Below, piece after piece: positions 15,517-24,948 of a stretch of DNA of 64,000 nucleotides. Position numbers and translations under genes: made by a program. The notes under the pieces are model-generated. The model saw only the letters and a list, made by a program, of their open reading frames with translations. It had not been told where the DNA came from and did no database searches. Position 1 is the stretch's first letter; each line of letters starts with the position of its first letter. Source of the DNA: CAIXSC01 sp046349935 (GTDB lineage: Bacteria > Planctomycetota > Planctomycetia > Pirellulales > Pirellulaceae); contig JAXMBK010000009.1 in NCBI GenBank assembly GCA_046349935.1, positions 310,001 to 374,000 on the forward strand. The letters are read 5' to 3'.

Positions 15517-18372
15517 TCAGTCATACCGCACCACGGCCGCCCCGCCCGTTTGCACTCCGTCGCGTTTCCAACGCGTGCGACCCGCGGCGTCCAGGCAAGA
15601 GAACGAGTTCGCTTCCACCACGATCCATCCTTCGTCAGGCAGTTTCCAGGCGCCGCGAAATCCGCGCACGCCGCTGCGCACGACCTGCTCGTCGTACGCC
15701 CCGGCGTTGGAGTTCCACTTTACGACTTGGAATCGCTCGGGAAACGTCGCCAAGGGAGTCTCTTCCGACAGCAACTGCAGCCAGCGGGGCCGATCTGCAA
15801 AGTTCACCGCAACCTTCACGGCGCCTTGGCGATCCACATGCACCGCTTGCCGCATGTCGGCCAAGGCAACCCAGACGCCGTCCGCCGCCGGGGCGGCGTC
15901 GACGGGGCGCCCCGCCAATTGCAGGGCGTCGCGCCACCGGCCGTCGCGATCGACTCGTGCGACCAGCCCCGACGTGGGAAATGTCAGCCAGACGTTCTCG
16001 TCCGACCCCGCAGAAAGACTGGCGGGACGCCCTGGCAGGCCGCTCCAAGCGCCTCGCTTACGCCCCTGTTCGTCCCATTCCACCAGCCGATTCGTCGCCT
16101 GATCCAACGCCCAACGCCGCTTCGTCCCGACGCCGCAAACCGGCCCCGGCGCCCGAGCCTCGGCGCTTTCCCAAACCACGCGTCCCTCGGGCGACAATTC
16201 CATCACCGCGCCGCGCGTCAAGTCGCTCACCAACAACCGCCACTTCGCACCTGGCTGTGTATCCAGCTCTTGCGCTGCCGCGGCGTTCGCGTCGTGCGGC
16301 GGCCGCTCTGCGAACTCCAGCGGCGTCAGCGGCGACAGACGCGAAACCAAATCCTCGACCACAGCTGCCTCGCTCTTGGTCAACTGCAATCGTTCGCGCG
16401 CCTCATCGCTCGCCAATCGCAGATCGCCGTCCGCCAACGATATCGTCCAAGGCGGAATCAGCGACGTCGACAACGGCGTCTGAACCACGACCTGCCCCGA
16501 CTCCAGATCCAAGAGTGCGAGCTCTGCGCAGCGCCAAGCAGCGACCTTCGGCCAATCAATGCCCAATCGGGCCGGCGAGGTCTGGTTCAACCGGTCGGCC
16601 GTCTGCACCAACAACAGATGTCGAGCTAACAGCAGCGGCGCACCCAATTGCGGATTCGCGCGTGCCGTCCACCGCAAACGGCCCGTCGCCGCCTCGTGGG
16701 CTCTGACTCCATCGCGTCCGGCGACAATCACGAGTTCGCCGCGCACGCCGATCACTCGCTCGACGTCGACACCCTCGGGCGCCTGAGTTGGAATGCCCCA
16801 CGCGCGGCGTCCGTCGCGTCGATCAAGTGCCCAAATCCATCCCTCGGACGTCGATTCGCTAAATGCCCAACGGCCGCTCAAGGTCATCCGATTCTGGCCC
16901 GCACCGTTTCCCGTGCCCGCCTCTCCGTCGTCGTTCGCGTGCGGCGGCGTCCAGCCCCAACGCACCGCCCCCGTCCGCGCGTCGAGCGCGAGGTACGCCC
17001 CCTCGCCCCAGGCCGCGTACACTTGCCCCTCGTCCGCCGCCAACACCACCGGCGCCGTACGATTCCGGTCGCGCGACGCTCGAGCGGCTCGAGTTTCCCA
17101 AAGCGGTGCGCCGTCGGCGCGACGGTAGGCCGCCACATACAGCGTCCCATCTCGCCGCAGAGGGACGAATTCGAGCTCTCGATTGCTGACGCGCGGCCCC
17201 AGCCACTCGCCCGTCGACGAACCGTGCGCTCCCTCCGCCGTCGCCGTGGACGCGACATTCGCGGTGCGCGCATCGGTCGCGAGTCGAGAAGCGGACAGCC
17301 ACGCACCGGTTCGCCGCCAGCGTTCGCCTCGCGCAACAGCGTCGCGCAGCGGCGTGATTTCGTCGTAGCCAGCGGTCCACGCCGCCTCGCTCGTCAGTCT
17401 CAAGACGGCCGCGATGCGATCCGGCTCGCTTACCGCGACCAATTCGTGCTCGTCGCGTTCCGCCGCCGCCTCTATCGGCGACGGGCTCACCCCGCGCCAC
17501 TGCCAGTTCGCACGCGCGTCGGCCTTGGCCGTTTGCTCCAACCACTGCGACGCCAACAAGTCGCCGCCCTGCGGAATGCGCCGCAAATCGTCTTCGGCCG
17601 CCGCCTCAATCCGACGCGACTCATCGCCCAATGTCCGGCGAATGGCGGCCTGGAACTCGCCCGCTGCGGCGCCATTCGTCGCGGGCTCCTCTGCTTGCAG
17701 TTCTGACAGCCAGGCGTCGACGGAGGCCTCGTCCGCCACATAAGCCGCCGCCACCGCAGCGACGCGGGCTAACTCGCGCCGGGGCGGCGTCGGCAAGTCG
17801 CTGGGCTGTTTCAGCCGCTCGCCATAGTAGCTGGCGGCGGTGAAATCGAACCGCTCCAGCGCCACACGCGCCAACCGCCAAGCAGCTTGTCTACCCAGCG
17901 AGGTGAAGAAGTAGCGCCGAGCGACTTCGGATAATGTCGCGAGCGACGCCGTTTCGATCGATCCGCCCAACAAGGTGCGCGCGTCGGTGTCCACTTGCAG
18001 TCGATACCGGCGCAGCCCCTCGTCGCTGAAGCGGGCTAACCGTCGTTCGGCAGCCAAGGAGGCGGCGAGCCAGCCGCTCTCGCCGACCTGCCGCTTAGTT
18101 CGCTCGCGCACCAACGCCGTGCGTCCTTCGTCTAGGACGCGCTGCACGAGCTTCCCGGCGAGCTCCCAATCGCCCGCTTCAATTCGGCGATCGGCCTCCG
18201 CCAACAAGCGTTCCAGATCCTCGTCAGCGATCATCGCCGGCGCCGCGATCTCGGCTGCGTCTGCGACGGGTTGGGCCGCGACGAGGACGCACCCAACGAC
18301 GGCGCTCCAGCACCACAGCATCCCGCCAAGGGCCGCTGGCAAAAGGACCGATTTGTCATCTCCTCGGTTCAA
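15517..18372 (-). CDS. Exported TPR/PQQ-like propeller protein in the Bat operon
   Basis: The protein has 951 residues. An N-terminal hydrophobic stretch (about 10-33) probably serves as signal peptide or anchor. Residues about 45-300 are helical repeat-like (LERLLAEADRRIEAGDWELA and RRYFFTSLGRQAAWRLARVA), as in TPR proteins. From about 390 the protein turns into PQQ/WD-like propeller blades with WETRAARASRDR, YLALDARTGAVRWGW, WALDRRDGRRAWGIP, RAHEAATGRLRWTARA and LLDLESGQVVVQTP. No catalytic motif is seen. Such proteins are frequent companions of MoxR/DUF58/BatA genes in planctomycetes; a scaffold role at the envelope is inferred. The gene begins 4 nt after the BatA-like gene ends, which points to one transcript. 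Confidence 0.85.
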   Translation of the reverse strand: MNRGDDKSVLLPAALGGMLWCWSAVVGCVLVAAQPVADAAEIAAPAMIADEDLERLLAEADRRIEAGDWELAGKLVQRVLDEGRTALVRERTKRQVGESGWLAASLAAERRLARFSDEGLRRYRLQVDTDARTLLGGSIETASLATLSEVARRYFFTSLGRQAAWRLARVALERFDFTAASYYGERLKQPSDLPTPPRRELARVAAVAAAYVADEASVDAWLSELQAEEPATNGAAAGEFQAAIRRTLGDESRRIEAAAEDDLRRIPQGGDLLASQWLEQTAKADARANWQWRGVSPSPIEAAAERDEHELVAVSEPDRIAAVLRLTSEAAWTAGYDEITPLRDAVARGERWRRTGAWLSASRLATDARTANVASTATAEGAHGSSTGEWLGPRVSNRELEFVPLRRDGTLYVAAYRRADGAPLWETRAARASRDRNRTAPVVLAADEGQVYAAWGEGAYLALDARTGAVRWGWTPPHANDDGEAGTGNGAGQNRMTLSGRWAFSESTSEGWIWALDRRDGRRAWGIPTQAPEGVDVERVIGVRGELVIVAGRDGVRAHEAATGRLRWTARANPQLGAPLLLARHLLLVQTADRLNQTSPARLGIDWPKVAAWRCAELALLDLESGQVVVQTPLSTSLIPPWTISLADGDLRLASDEARERLQLTKSEAAVVEDLVSRLSPLTPLEFAERPPHDANAAAAQELDTQPGAKWRLLVSDLTRGAVMELSPEGRVVWESAEARAPGPVCGVGTKRRWALDQATNRLVEWDEQGRKRGAWSGLPGRPASLSAGSDENVWLTFPTSGLVARVDRDGRWRDALQLAGRPVDAAPAADGVWVALADMRQAVHVDRQGAVKVAVNFADRPRWLQLLSEETPLATFPERFQVVKWNSNAGAYDEQVVRSGVRGFRGAWKLPDEGWIVVEANSFSCLDAAGRTRWKRDGVQTGGAAVVRYD

Positions 18373-18376
18373 CGCT

Positions 18377-20629
18377 TTACCCTCGCCGTCGGCTGATCTT
18401 CCAAGCCAATGCCTGCTCGATTCCGAGCATGATCATCGCGAACCAAACCAGCCAGGTCCACCCGTCCCCCGTCGTCGTCCATTGATCGGCCCAAGGCTGA
18501 TCCCCCGCCAGCCGTCGCCAATCGCGGAGCACGGTTTGTGATCGCTCTTCCTCGCCTAACGGATGCAGATCGCTTTCCCCCTCAGCCCGATTGACCACCG
18601 CGAGGCGCGTCCGCGCGCTCCCATCGACTTCCGTCAGCGTCCAGGTGTAGACGCCGCTGCGCTTGGTCGGCGGCGACTCGAACCGCCACCGTCCGGGCGA
18701 ATCGATCGCCGTCTCCCCCGTGACGCTCCACTTTTCCAGAGACGCCGTCGCGACGCTCGCTTGGCGTCGCACTTCGCCGATCGGCGCCTCCCACACTAGC
18801 GGCGCGCCCGCTTTCGCTTCCCAGAAGCGTTCGTCTTGCTGCACCGCCGCTCGCAGCGCCTCCTGCCAGAAAATGACGTAGGAGGGGTCGAGCGGCCAAT
18901 CGGACGCCGATTCGTCCAACGGTACGGCCGTCCACCAGCAGCGTCCTCGCCCCCACTGGCGTTCCACCAACAGCGGCGTCCGCGACGCATCCGCCAAACG
19001 TCCCCACATGCGGATGCCGTTCGGCGGATCGATGATTTGCGATTCCCACCATCGATACACTTTCACCCGCGACGCCTCCACCGCCGTCAACTCGCGCATT
19101 AGTCGCGCCGCGGCCCAACCCTCGTCCCAGTCGCCGAGTTCACTCCACCGACGTCGCTCTTCATCGCCGCCGACTTGCACCAAGCGGACCGGCGACAGGC
19201 GACGATCGTTCGCAGCCCACCGTGCGTTCCACGCAGTGGCATCCGCCTTGAGGCTCGGCGACAATACCAACGTCCCGCCCTCGCTCAGCCACTCGTTCAA
19301 TCGCTTCAGCGACAATTCGCTCCACGTCTCCTCGCCGCTGGCCGCCATTACGCGTGCCGTTTTCCACGTCTCCCAGTCGTCGATCGATCCCGCGAGGACA
19401 TGAAAGCCCGAGGGCCGTTCGAGGTCGGGCGTCAGCGCTCGCGCCAACAAGTCCCATCGCGTTTCCATCGTCGACGTCGACCGCGAACTGGGCCTGCTTT
19501 GTTCCGAATCGGTGACGAAGAACACTCCGACGCCCGCCCCACCGGGCGCCGCCGCCAGGACCACATCATCGTTCGGCAATTCATCGCGCTGTCCGGCGCC
19601 TTCTCGCACCAAACGCGCCTCGAGCACGACGCCGTTCGCCGCGGCGGAATTCAAGCCCGCTTGCAACACGACGGGAAACTCGCAAACGGCGGATTCTCCG
19701 GGCGGGAGCGCGCCTAAGGTCGCCGTGCGCGGCGCCGTCTCCCCCACCCGCAGTTCGACGGCGGCGGCGGCGACGACGCGCTTTCCCCAGTTCTTCACTC
19801 GAGCGCGATACGTCACGGGAACTCCATCCGCGGCGATTCCATCCGCTTCCAGCGACTCTAATGACACGTTGTCCGCGATCGGCATCCCCACATCGCAAGC
19901 CGCCCACGTGAACCCCTCTGAGTTCGTTTGCACTAGCTCCCAAGCGGGATTTGAATTCGCAAGCCAATCCGACCGGCGGAAGTCGGAGACGACGAACAAC
20001 GCCCGCCGCCGCGTCGACTCGCGCTGTTCGACGCGTTTCACAGCGACCAAGGTTCGCGGCCACTCGACCCGCACGTCGCTCGCTTCGAGTCGTTCAATCA
20101 CATGGATAGCCGCAGCTCGCCGAGCGGCGGTAAGCGGCGTACGATCGAGCACGGCGGACTCCGGCGCGCTCGCCAGCCGTACCGTGAGTAGGTCGCGTCC
20201 GGACTCGCTGCGCGCCTCAATCCACTCAATGAGCCGCCTCTTAGCGCGTGCGAAAGCCGAACCATCGGGACCGATCGCGTGCATGCTCAAGGAGTCGTCC
20301 AGCAACACGATGAACTCGGTGGGCGCAGACGCCGCATCCGGGCCTGCATGCCAATACGGACGGCCAACCAACAACCCCGCCAGCAACAGCCATAGCATTC
20401 GCAACGCCAGGAGGGTGCGGTCTTCGATTTTCACTCGAGTTGCATCGCGCTGCTGAGCGCCGACCAGCAGGCGCATGGCGGCCCACTGCACCGTCCGCAC
20501 GCGTCGCCGACTGAACCAATGAATGGCCCAGGGAACCAACATGGCGGCCGCCCCGGCCCCGACCAGCCAGGGATGCAGAAACCAGGCGCCGAACAGCGTC
20601 GCCGAGGCGTTCCATTCAGCCGCCTCCAT
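18377..20629 (-). CDS. BatA/VWA-type membrane protein (aerotolerance-like)
   Basis: The protein has 750 residues. The N-terminus matches the BatA (aerotolerance regulator N-terminal) domain: FLHPWLVGAGAAAMLVPWAI, then HWFSRRRVRTVQWAAMRLL, with a second helix MLWLLLAGLLVGRPYW at about 75-92. A VWA domain follows with MIDAS motif DDSLS (in FIVLLDDSLSMH, about 105-116). Later come CARDB-like beta domains, a glutamine amidotransferase-like part (about 400-600) and a C-terminal helix (WTWLVWFAMIMLGIEQALAW). In better-known bacteria Bat proteins work with MoxR and DUF58 in envelope stress or protein complex assembly. The start overlaps the DUF58 gene end by 14 nt, so the two are probably translationally coupled. 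Confidence 0.9.
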   Translation of the reverse strand: MEAAEWNASATLFGAWFLHPWLVGAGAAAMLVPWAIHWFSRRRVRTVQWAAMRLLVGAQQRDATRVKIEDRTLLALRMLWLLLAGLLVGRPYWHAGPDAASAPTEFIVLLDDSLSMHAIGPDGSAFARAKRRLIEWIEARSESGRDLLTVRLASAPESAVLDRTPLTAARRAAAIHVIERLEASDVRVEWPRTLVAVKRVEQRESTRRRALFVVSDFRRSDWLANSNPAWELVQTNSEGFTWAACDVGMPIADNVSLESLEADGIAADGVPVTYRARVKNWGKRVVAAAAVELRVGETAPRTATLGALPPGESAVCEFPVVLQAGLNSAAANGVVLEARLVREGAGQRDELPNDDVVLAAAPGGAGVGVFFVTDSEQSRPSSRSTSTMETRWDLLARALTPDLERPSGFHVLAGSIDDWETWKTARVMAASGEETWSELSLKRLNEWLSEGGTLVLSPSLKADATAWNARWAANDRRLSPVRLVQVGGDEERRRWSELGDWDEGWAAARLMRELTAVEASRVKVYRWWESQIIDPPNGIRMWGRLADASRTPLLVERQWGRGRCWWTAVPLDESASDWPLDPSYVIFWQEALRAAVQQDERFWEAKAGAPLVWEAPIGEVRRQASVATASLEKWSVTGETAIDSPGRWRFESPPTKRSGVYTWTLTEVDGSARTRLAVVNRAEGESDLHPLGEEERSQTVLRDWRRLAGDQPWADQWTTTGDGWTWLVWFAMIMLGIEQALAWKISRRRG

Positions 20630-21521
20630 GACGCTGCCCCATGAACTGCGACAAGACGGACGCCAGCGGTTCGCGCATGTCGACCTTTAGGTACTGCGCA
20701 CCCGCGCGGCGGCACGCCCGCTCAACGTCGCACAAGAGCTGCGCCAACTCCGCCAAGTACGATCGACGCAGCGCCGCCGGATCGGCCTCCAAGCGGCCGC
20801 TCCCCTCCAAGCCTTGAAACTCGGTCATGCCGTCGAAAGGAAACGTCAACTCATCGCCGTGCAACGTCTGCATCACAATCGTTTCGTGACGTCGTTGTCG
20901 CAGACCGCTGAGCGCCGCCTCCAACGGCCCCGGATCATCCAGAAAGTCGCCGATCACCACCACCAAGCCGCGACGTCGCCATCGCACCGACGCCTCCGCC
21001 AACAGCGCAACGACGTCGGACTCGCCGCTCGGCGCCGCCGATTCCAACTCGTTGGCAATCCGCGTCACCTGCTGTGGATCGGCTGCGGGTGGAATCAGGC
21101 GCGGCTGCGTCGGCCGCCCCAACGCCAGTCCGGGTGCATCTTGCTGGCGAGTCAGCACGAGCGCCAAACAAGCGGCAATGGTGGCCGCGTGGTCAAACTT
21201 GCTCCACCCCTCCGCCTCGCCATAGGCCATCGAACGACTCGAATCGACCACAAGCCAACAAGGCAAATGCGTTTCTTCATGAAACTGCTTCAGAACGAGT
21301 CGCCGAGAGCGGGCGTAGACTTTCCAGTCGAGCCGCCGCACCTCGTCCCCTTGCGCGTACGGCCGATGCCCCGCAAACTCCGTCGCCGCTCCGCGATACG
21401 GACTGGCTTGGCGTCCCACGAGCCACCCGTCGACGATCTGGCGCGCACGCAACTCCAATCGCTCTAATCGACTCAGTACCTGCGGTGGGAGATGGCGCAT
21501 CGCACTCGTACTCGCACTCAT
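20616..21521 (-). CDS. DUF58 domain protein (VWA-like)
   Basis: The 301-residue protein starts at ATG 21521, two bases after the MoxR gene stop; a longer upstream reading lies inside moxR and is rejected. The DUF58 signature is complete: YRGAATEFAGHRPYAQGDEV, then RRLDWKVYARSRRLVLKQF (about 40-80). A VWA-like strand with LVVDSSRSMAYG (MIDAS DSSRS) follows, and GLVVVIGDFLDDPGPLEAAL comes near 190. The protein lacks membrane helices and probably acts at the cytoplasmic side with MoxR. Family length is 290-310 residues in this shorter class, so the gene is intact. Confidence 0.95.
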   Translation of the reverse strand: MSASTSAMRHLPPQVLSRLERLELRARQIVDGWLVGRQASPYRGAATEFAGHRPYAQGDEVRRLDWKVYARSRRLVLKQFHEETHLPCWLVVDSSRSMAYGEAEGWSKFDHAATIAACLALVLTRQQDAPGLALGRPTQPRLIPPAADPQQVTRIANELESAAPSGESDVVALLAEASVRWRRRGLVVVIGDFLDDPGPLEAALSGLRQRRHETIVMQTLHGDELTFPFDGMTEFQGLEGSGRLEADPAALRRSYLAELAQLLCDVERACRRAGAQYLKVDMREPLASVLSQFMGQRHGGG

Positions 21522-21523
21522 GC

Positions 21524-22558
21524 TCAGGCGGGCGGCTGATCGTCGCCCGGAACGTGTTCCGGCGTTTCCAATAACAGGCGATCGACGACTTTGTCCGTCG
21601 TCACTCCCGTCGACTCGGCGTTGTAGTTCGTCAGGATGCGGTGACGCAAAACGGGATGCGCGAGCGCCCGGAGATCGTCGATGCTGACCGCGTATCGCCC
21701 ATGCAACACGGCGCGCGCCTTGGCGCCAAGGATCAGGTATTGAGCGGCCCGCGGCCCCGCCCCCCAACTCACCCACTCCAGCGCAAAATCGTGCGACTCT
21801 TCCTCGTACACGCGAGTGCCGCGAACCAGACGCAGCGCGTAATGAATCGTATGGGGAGCGGCCGGGACGCGACGCACTAACTGTTGAATGCGCAGAATCT
21901 CGTCGGCTTCCAACACCTCGCGCACCTCGACTCGCCCCGCCGCCGTCGTCGACTCCACGATGCGATACTCTTCCGCATACGAGGGATAACGCACGAAGAC
22001 CTTGAACATGAAACGGTCCTGCTGCGCCTCGGGGAGCGCATACGTTCCTTCCTGTTCAATTGGATTCTGAGTCGCTAGCACGAAGAAGGGCGAGGGCAAT
22101 CCGTGCCGCTGCCCGCCCGCCGTCACTTGCCTTTCTTGCATCGCCTCCAACAGGGCCGCTTGCGTCTTGGGCGGAGTGCGATTGATCTCGTCCGCCAACA
22201 CCACGTTCGCAAATACAGGCCCGCGCAAGAACTTAAAGGACATCTTTCCGGTCGACTTGTCTTCCTGCAAAACCTCCGCGCCCGTGATATCGGACGGAGT
22301 CAAATCGGGCGTGAACTGAATGCGATTGAATTCCAACTTCAAGCAGCGGGCGAGCGTGCTGACCATGAGGGTTTTGGCGAGCCCCGGGACTCCCTCGAGC
22401 AAGCAGTGCCCCTGCGCAAAAATGGCGACGAGCAGTTGTTCGAGCACCTCTTCTTGCCCGACGATCACGCGCGCCAGTTCGCTGCGCAGTTGCTGATACA
22501 CTTCGCGCAGTTTGCGAACTGCTTCCACATCGCCGCTCTCGCCCAATGCTGGATCCAT
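21524..22558 (-). CDS. moxR: MoxR-family AAA+ ATPase
   Basis: The 344-residue protein (usual 310-350) starts at ATG 22558; the 28 codons upstream in frame are low-complexity Arg-rich and discarded. Motifs in order are IVGQEEVLEQLLVAIFAQGH, Walker A GVPGLAKT, Walker B VVLADEINR, the MoxR stretch PPKTQAALLEAMQERQV, sensor 1 FVLATQNPIEQEGTYALPEA and the arginine finger in QQDRF. The C-terminal lid (AQYLILGAKARAVLHGRYAV) is present. MoxR ATPases remodel or activate partner complexes, usually with the VWA proteins encoded beside them. Here DUF58 follows with a 2-nt gap, then BatA-like genes. The preceding gene ends 91 nt upstream. Confidence 0.96.
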   Translation of the reverse strand: MDPALGESGDVEAVRKLREVYQQLRSELARVIVGQEEVLEQLLVAIFAQGHCLLEGVPGLAKTLMVSTLARCLKLEFNRIQFTPDLTPSDITGAEVLQEDKSTGKMSFKFLRGPVFANVVLADEINRTPPKTQAALLEAMQERQVTAGGQRHGLPSPFFVLATQNPIEQEGTYALPEAQQDRFMFKVFVRYPSYAEEYRIVESTTAAGRVEVREVLEADEILRIQQLVRRVPAAPHTIHYALRLVRGTRVYEEESHDFALEWVSWGAGPRAAQYLILGAKARAVLHGRYAVSIDDLRALAHPVLRHRILTNYNAESTGVTTDKVVDRLLLETPEHVPGDDQPPA

Positions 22559-22649
22559 ACTCGTCCCGCTTTCCTCACGTACGTCGTTCGCCGCGAATCT
22601 CTCGTCGCGCGCGTTCCTCCGCGACGGCTCGCCGCCGTCCAAGGGACGC

Positions 22650-23729
22650 TTAGTCTAGTCCACGCAGCGCAAGCAGTGCGAGCGGTACGGCGATCGCCGG
22701 ATCGTCCTCGCGCATCCGCGGCGACGCATTGGCCCAACCGCCGTCCTCGCGTTGCCGCGCAACGAGTAAGCGAGCGACTTCGTCGCACCACTCTCCGTCG
22801 CTGGCTCGCTGCGCATCGCTCCGTCGCGGTGCGATGCGGCGCAACACGGCGGTTCGCCGCGCGACATAGTAATACCACAGCCCTTCCCGCCAGCCGGCCG
22901 ACGCCTCGTCGTCGAAACCGGGCGTCGTCGCGACGTCGGCATGTTGATCGAGCCAATCGAGCGCCGCCTTGGCGGCAGGGTCGTCAAGCGTCTCGGCGCA
23001 CGACAGACGAGCAACCAGCCCGTCGCAGGTCGCCGTCCCGTAGCTTTGCGGGCGGCCCGCGGCGTCGCGGGACGACTTTTCATCTCCCTCCGCGGCGTCG
23101 ACCGTGAACGCAAAGCCGCCATCGCCGGGGAAACGCTGGCAACGCGCAAGCCAAGCGCGTGCCGTGCGAACGACGGCCGACGTCGCCCACGCTCCGCCGC
23201 CTCCGCGAACCGAGTGGAGTGCTTCAAGTGCGAACGACGTGAGCGATGTGTTGGCGCCGGTCGTGATGCCCCGCAGCGCCGGCTCGCTCCCCAAGTCCCA
23301 GCCGCCGACTTGTCGATCGGGTTCGGAGAAGCCGCGCGCCACGCCGATCTGTTGCCGTTCCAGCCACGCTGCGAGCGTCTCGCGTTCCCCGTCGCTCCAG
23401 AGCCCCGACCATTCGCGTGCGGCGAGCAGCGCGAGCGACGCAGCGTAGACGGGTAAATCAAGCGTCCCGTCGGGCGCGGCGATGCAGCCGCGGCGCGCGA
23501 GGCCGCGGCGCAAGAACGCCGCCGCCGCCTCGATGTGGGCCCGCGCCGCTGTCTGCACTTCGGGACCCAGACAGACGAGCGCATACAGCGACATGGCGGT
23601 GAGCGCCGCGCCGCCGCGCAGGGCGCCGTAACGCGACTTCGTCCAACCGCCGTCCGCTCCCTGTTGAGCCAGCAAGTAGCGGACGCCGCGCGCCCGAGCG
23701 TCGTTCCGAGCGGCTGGGTTCGAACTCAT
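22650..23729 (-). CDS. Squalene-cyclase/prenyltransferase-repeat protein (first of pair, downstream)
   Basis: The protein has 359 residues from ATG 23729 and no signal peptide. It contains QW-like alpha-barrel repeats of the terpene cyclase/prenyltransferase fold: GVRYLLAQQGADGGWTKSRY at the N-terminus, WLARCQRFPGDGGFAFTVD in the middle and LLVARQREDGGWANASPRM at the end. It is about half the length of a hopene cyclase (about 630 residues) and no DxDD protonation motif is visible. Cyclase activity is therefore doubtful. It may be a repeat protein or act with its neighbour. Similar single-domain proteins often flank moxR in planctomycetes. The gap to the upstream paralogous gene is 7 nt. Confidence 0.82.
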   Translation of the reverse strand: MSSNPAARNDARARGVRYLLAQQGADGGWTKSRYGALRGGAALTAMSLYALVCLGPEVQTAARAHIEAAAAFLRRGLARRGCIAAPDGTLDLPVYAASLALLAAREWSGLWSDGERETLAAWLERQQIGVARGFSEPDRQVGGWDLGSEPALRGITTGANTSLTSFALEALHSVRGGGGAWATSAVVRTARAWLARCQRFPGDGGFAFTVDAAEGDEKSSRDAAGRPQSYGTATCDGLVARLSCAETLDDPAAKAALDWLDQHADVATTPGFDDEASAGWREGLWYYYVARRTAVLRRIAPRRSDAQRASDGEWCDEVARLLVARQREDGGWANASPRMREDDPAIAVPLALLALRGLD

Positions 23730-23736
23730 GTCTGCC

Positions 23737-24843
23737 TCAGATTTGCGAAAGAGGCAAGAAGCGATGCGGCGCCTGCAGCACGAGCAGCGCCGCGGAGGTG
23801 CAAAACGTACGACTCGTGATGCAATGCGCACCGCTCCAACTGCCGTCGTCGTTCTGCACGCCGACGATCTTGTCGCGCACGACGGGATACCAGGCGCGCC
23901 AATCGTCGCCGCCTCGCTGCAACAAGGTTTCGGTGATCAGGTGGAACGCTAGATACTCCTCGCCGCCGGCCTGAGCGAACGCGGTATTGTCCGTGGAGAT
24001 AAGCTTGAGCGTTTCGGCGAGCGCGAGCTGCGCGGCCGGTTGGTCCCCCTGCCCTAAGGCGTGCAGCACTCGGATGCTGGTCGCATTCTTATAGAGAGCA
24101 TGCATCCAACTGCCGGCTGCGCCGCCGAGCGTCGCTTGCAGTTGTCGTTCGAGATGGCGGGCCGTCGCGTCGGGCGACGCGCCCACTTCGAGCCCGGCGA
24201 AGTAGGCGCCGCGCAAGGCGACCCAGCCGAGCACCGTACCCAAGGTCGGCGCCCAAGCGTTCTGCCCCCAGTGCCCCTCCGGCGTTTGGTGCACAACGAT
24301 GACGTCAATCAAGCGTCGCAAGGCGCGGCGCACACGCGCTCCATCGCTCGACTCGCCCAACACCTGACTGAGAAACATGGCCGCCAGAAACGTGTGCACT
24401 CGACGGCCCACTTTGTTCTGCAACTGCGTCTGCTGGCTCGCGGTGATGTCGTCGGCCGGCATGCGGTCGACGCAACCCAGCAGATACTGAGCGGCTTGCC
24501 GAACTTCGCGCGCCAGCGGCCCTTCGCGGGGCGTGTTGCCCGCGGACAGCAACGCGAGTCCCGCAAGCGCCGTACAGCCGATGTCGGGCGGTTGTCCGGC
24601 GTCGGTTCCCCAGCCCGCGTCGCCGGGCAGCGTTCGCACCAGCCACGTTGCACCACGTCGCGCCGCGTCGTCCGACTGCGGCGTGGCCGCGGGCGACGGC
24701 GAACTCGAGCCGCGGGCGGCGGGCGACTGCGCCCAGGTCGAACGCAGCGCGAGCGTCCCCGTCGTCGCCGCGGCGACGGCGCGCCAACAATCGCGTCGCG
24801 ACAGGCTCGATGTCACCGACAGATGCCTTTCGGAAAAACTCAA
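23737..24843 (-). CDS. Exported squalene-cyclase-repeat protein (second of pair, upstream)
   Basis: The protein has about 368 residues. The longest start is TTG 24843 with GAGG upstream; a GTG at 24816 with AAAGG upstream is an alternative that would begin just before SSLSRRDCWRAVAA. This N-terminus, with SRRDCWR followed by AAATTGTLAL, looks like a Tat signal. Alpha-barrel repeats of the prenyltransferase/squalene oxidase type follow (WLVRTLPGDAGWGTDAG, VHQTPEGHWGQNAWAPTLGT, VGVQNDDGSWSG). The DxDD motif of true cyclases is not seen. It is the first gene of the MoxR/Bat operon and diverges from the gene at 24949 across about 105 bases that should hold the operon promoter. Confidence 0.8.
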   Translation of the reverse strand: MSFSERHLSVTSSLSRRDCWRAVAAATTGTLALRSTWAQSPAARGSSSPSPAATPQSDDAARRGATWLVRTLPGDAGWGTDAGQPPDIGCTALAGLALLSAGNTPREGPLAREVRQAAQYLLGCVDRMPADDITASQQTQLQNKVGRRVHTFLAAMFLSQVLGESSDGARVRRALRRLIDVIVVHQTPEGHWGQNAWAPTLGTVLGWVALRGAYFAGLEVGASPDATARHLERQLQATLGGAAGSWMHALYKNATSIRVLHALGQGDQPAAQLALAETLKLISTDNTAFAQAGGEEYLAFHLITETLLQRGGDDWRAWYPVVRDKIVGVQNDDGSWSGAHCITSRTFCTSAALLVLQAPHRFLPLSQI

Positions 24844-24936
24844 GTTCGCCTCACTTTAGTCGAGTCCGCCGCTCGATAATAAATTTTGATGCGACCAAGC
24901 CCCGGGCGCTCACCGCAGGTCACCAATCCAACGCAT

Positions 24937-24944
24937 GGGAGGAG
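24937..24944 (+). promoter_or_regulatory. Strong Shine-Dalgarno site that decides a GTG start
   Basis: GGGAGGAG ends four bases before the GTG at 24949, with the GGAGG core six bases away, which is ideal spacing. It favours GTG 24949 over the ATG and TTG codons about 60 bases upstream in the same frame, neither of which has a comparable site. Confidence 0.8.
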
Positions 24945-24948
24945 ACCG

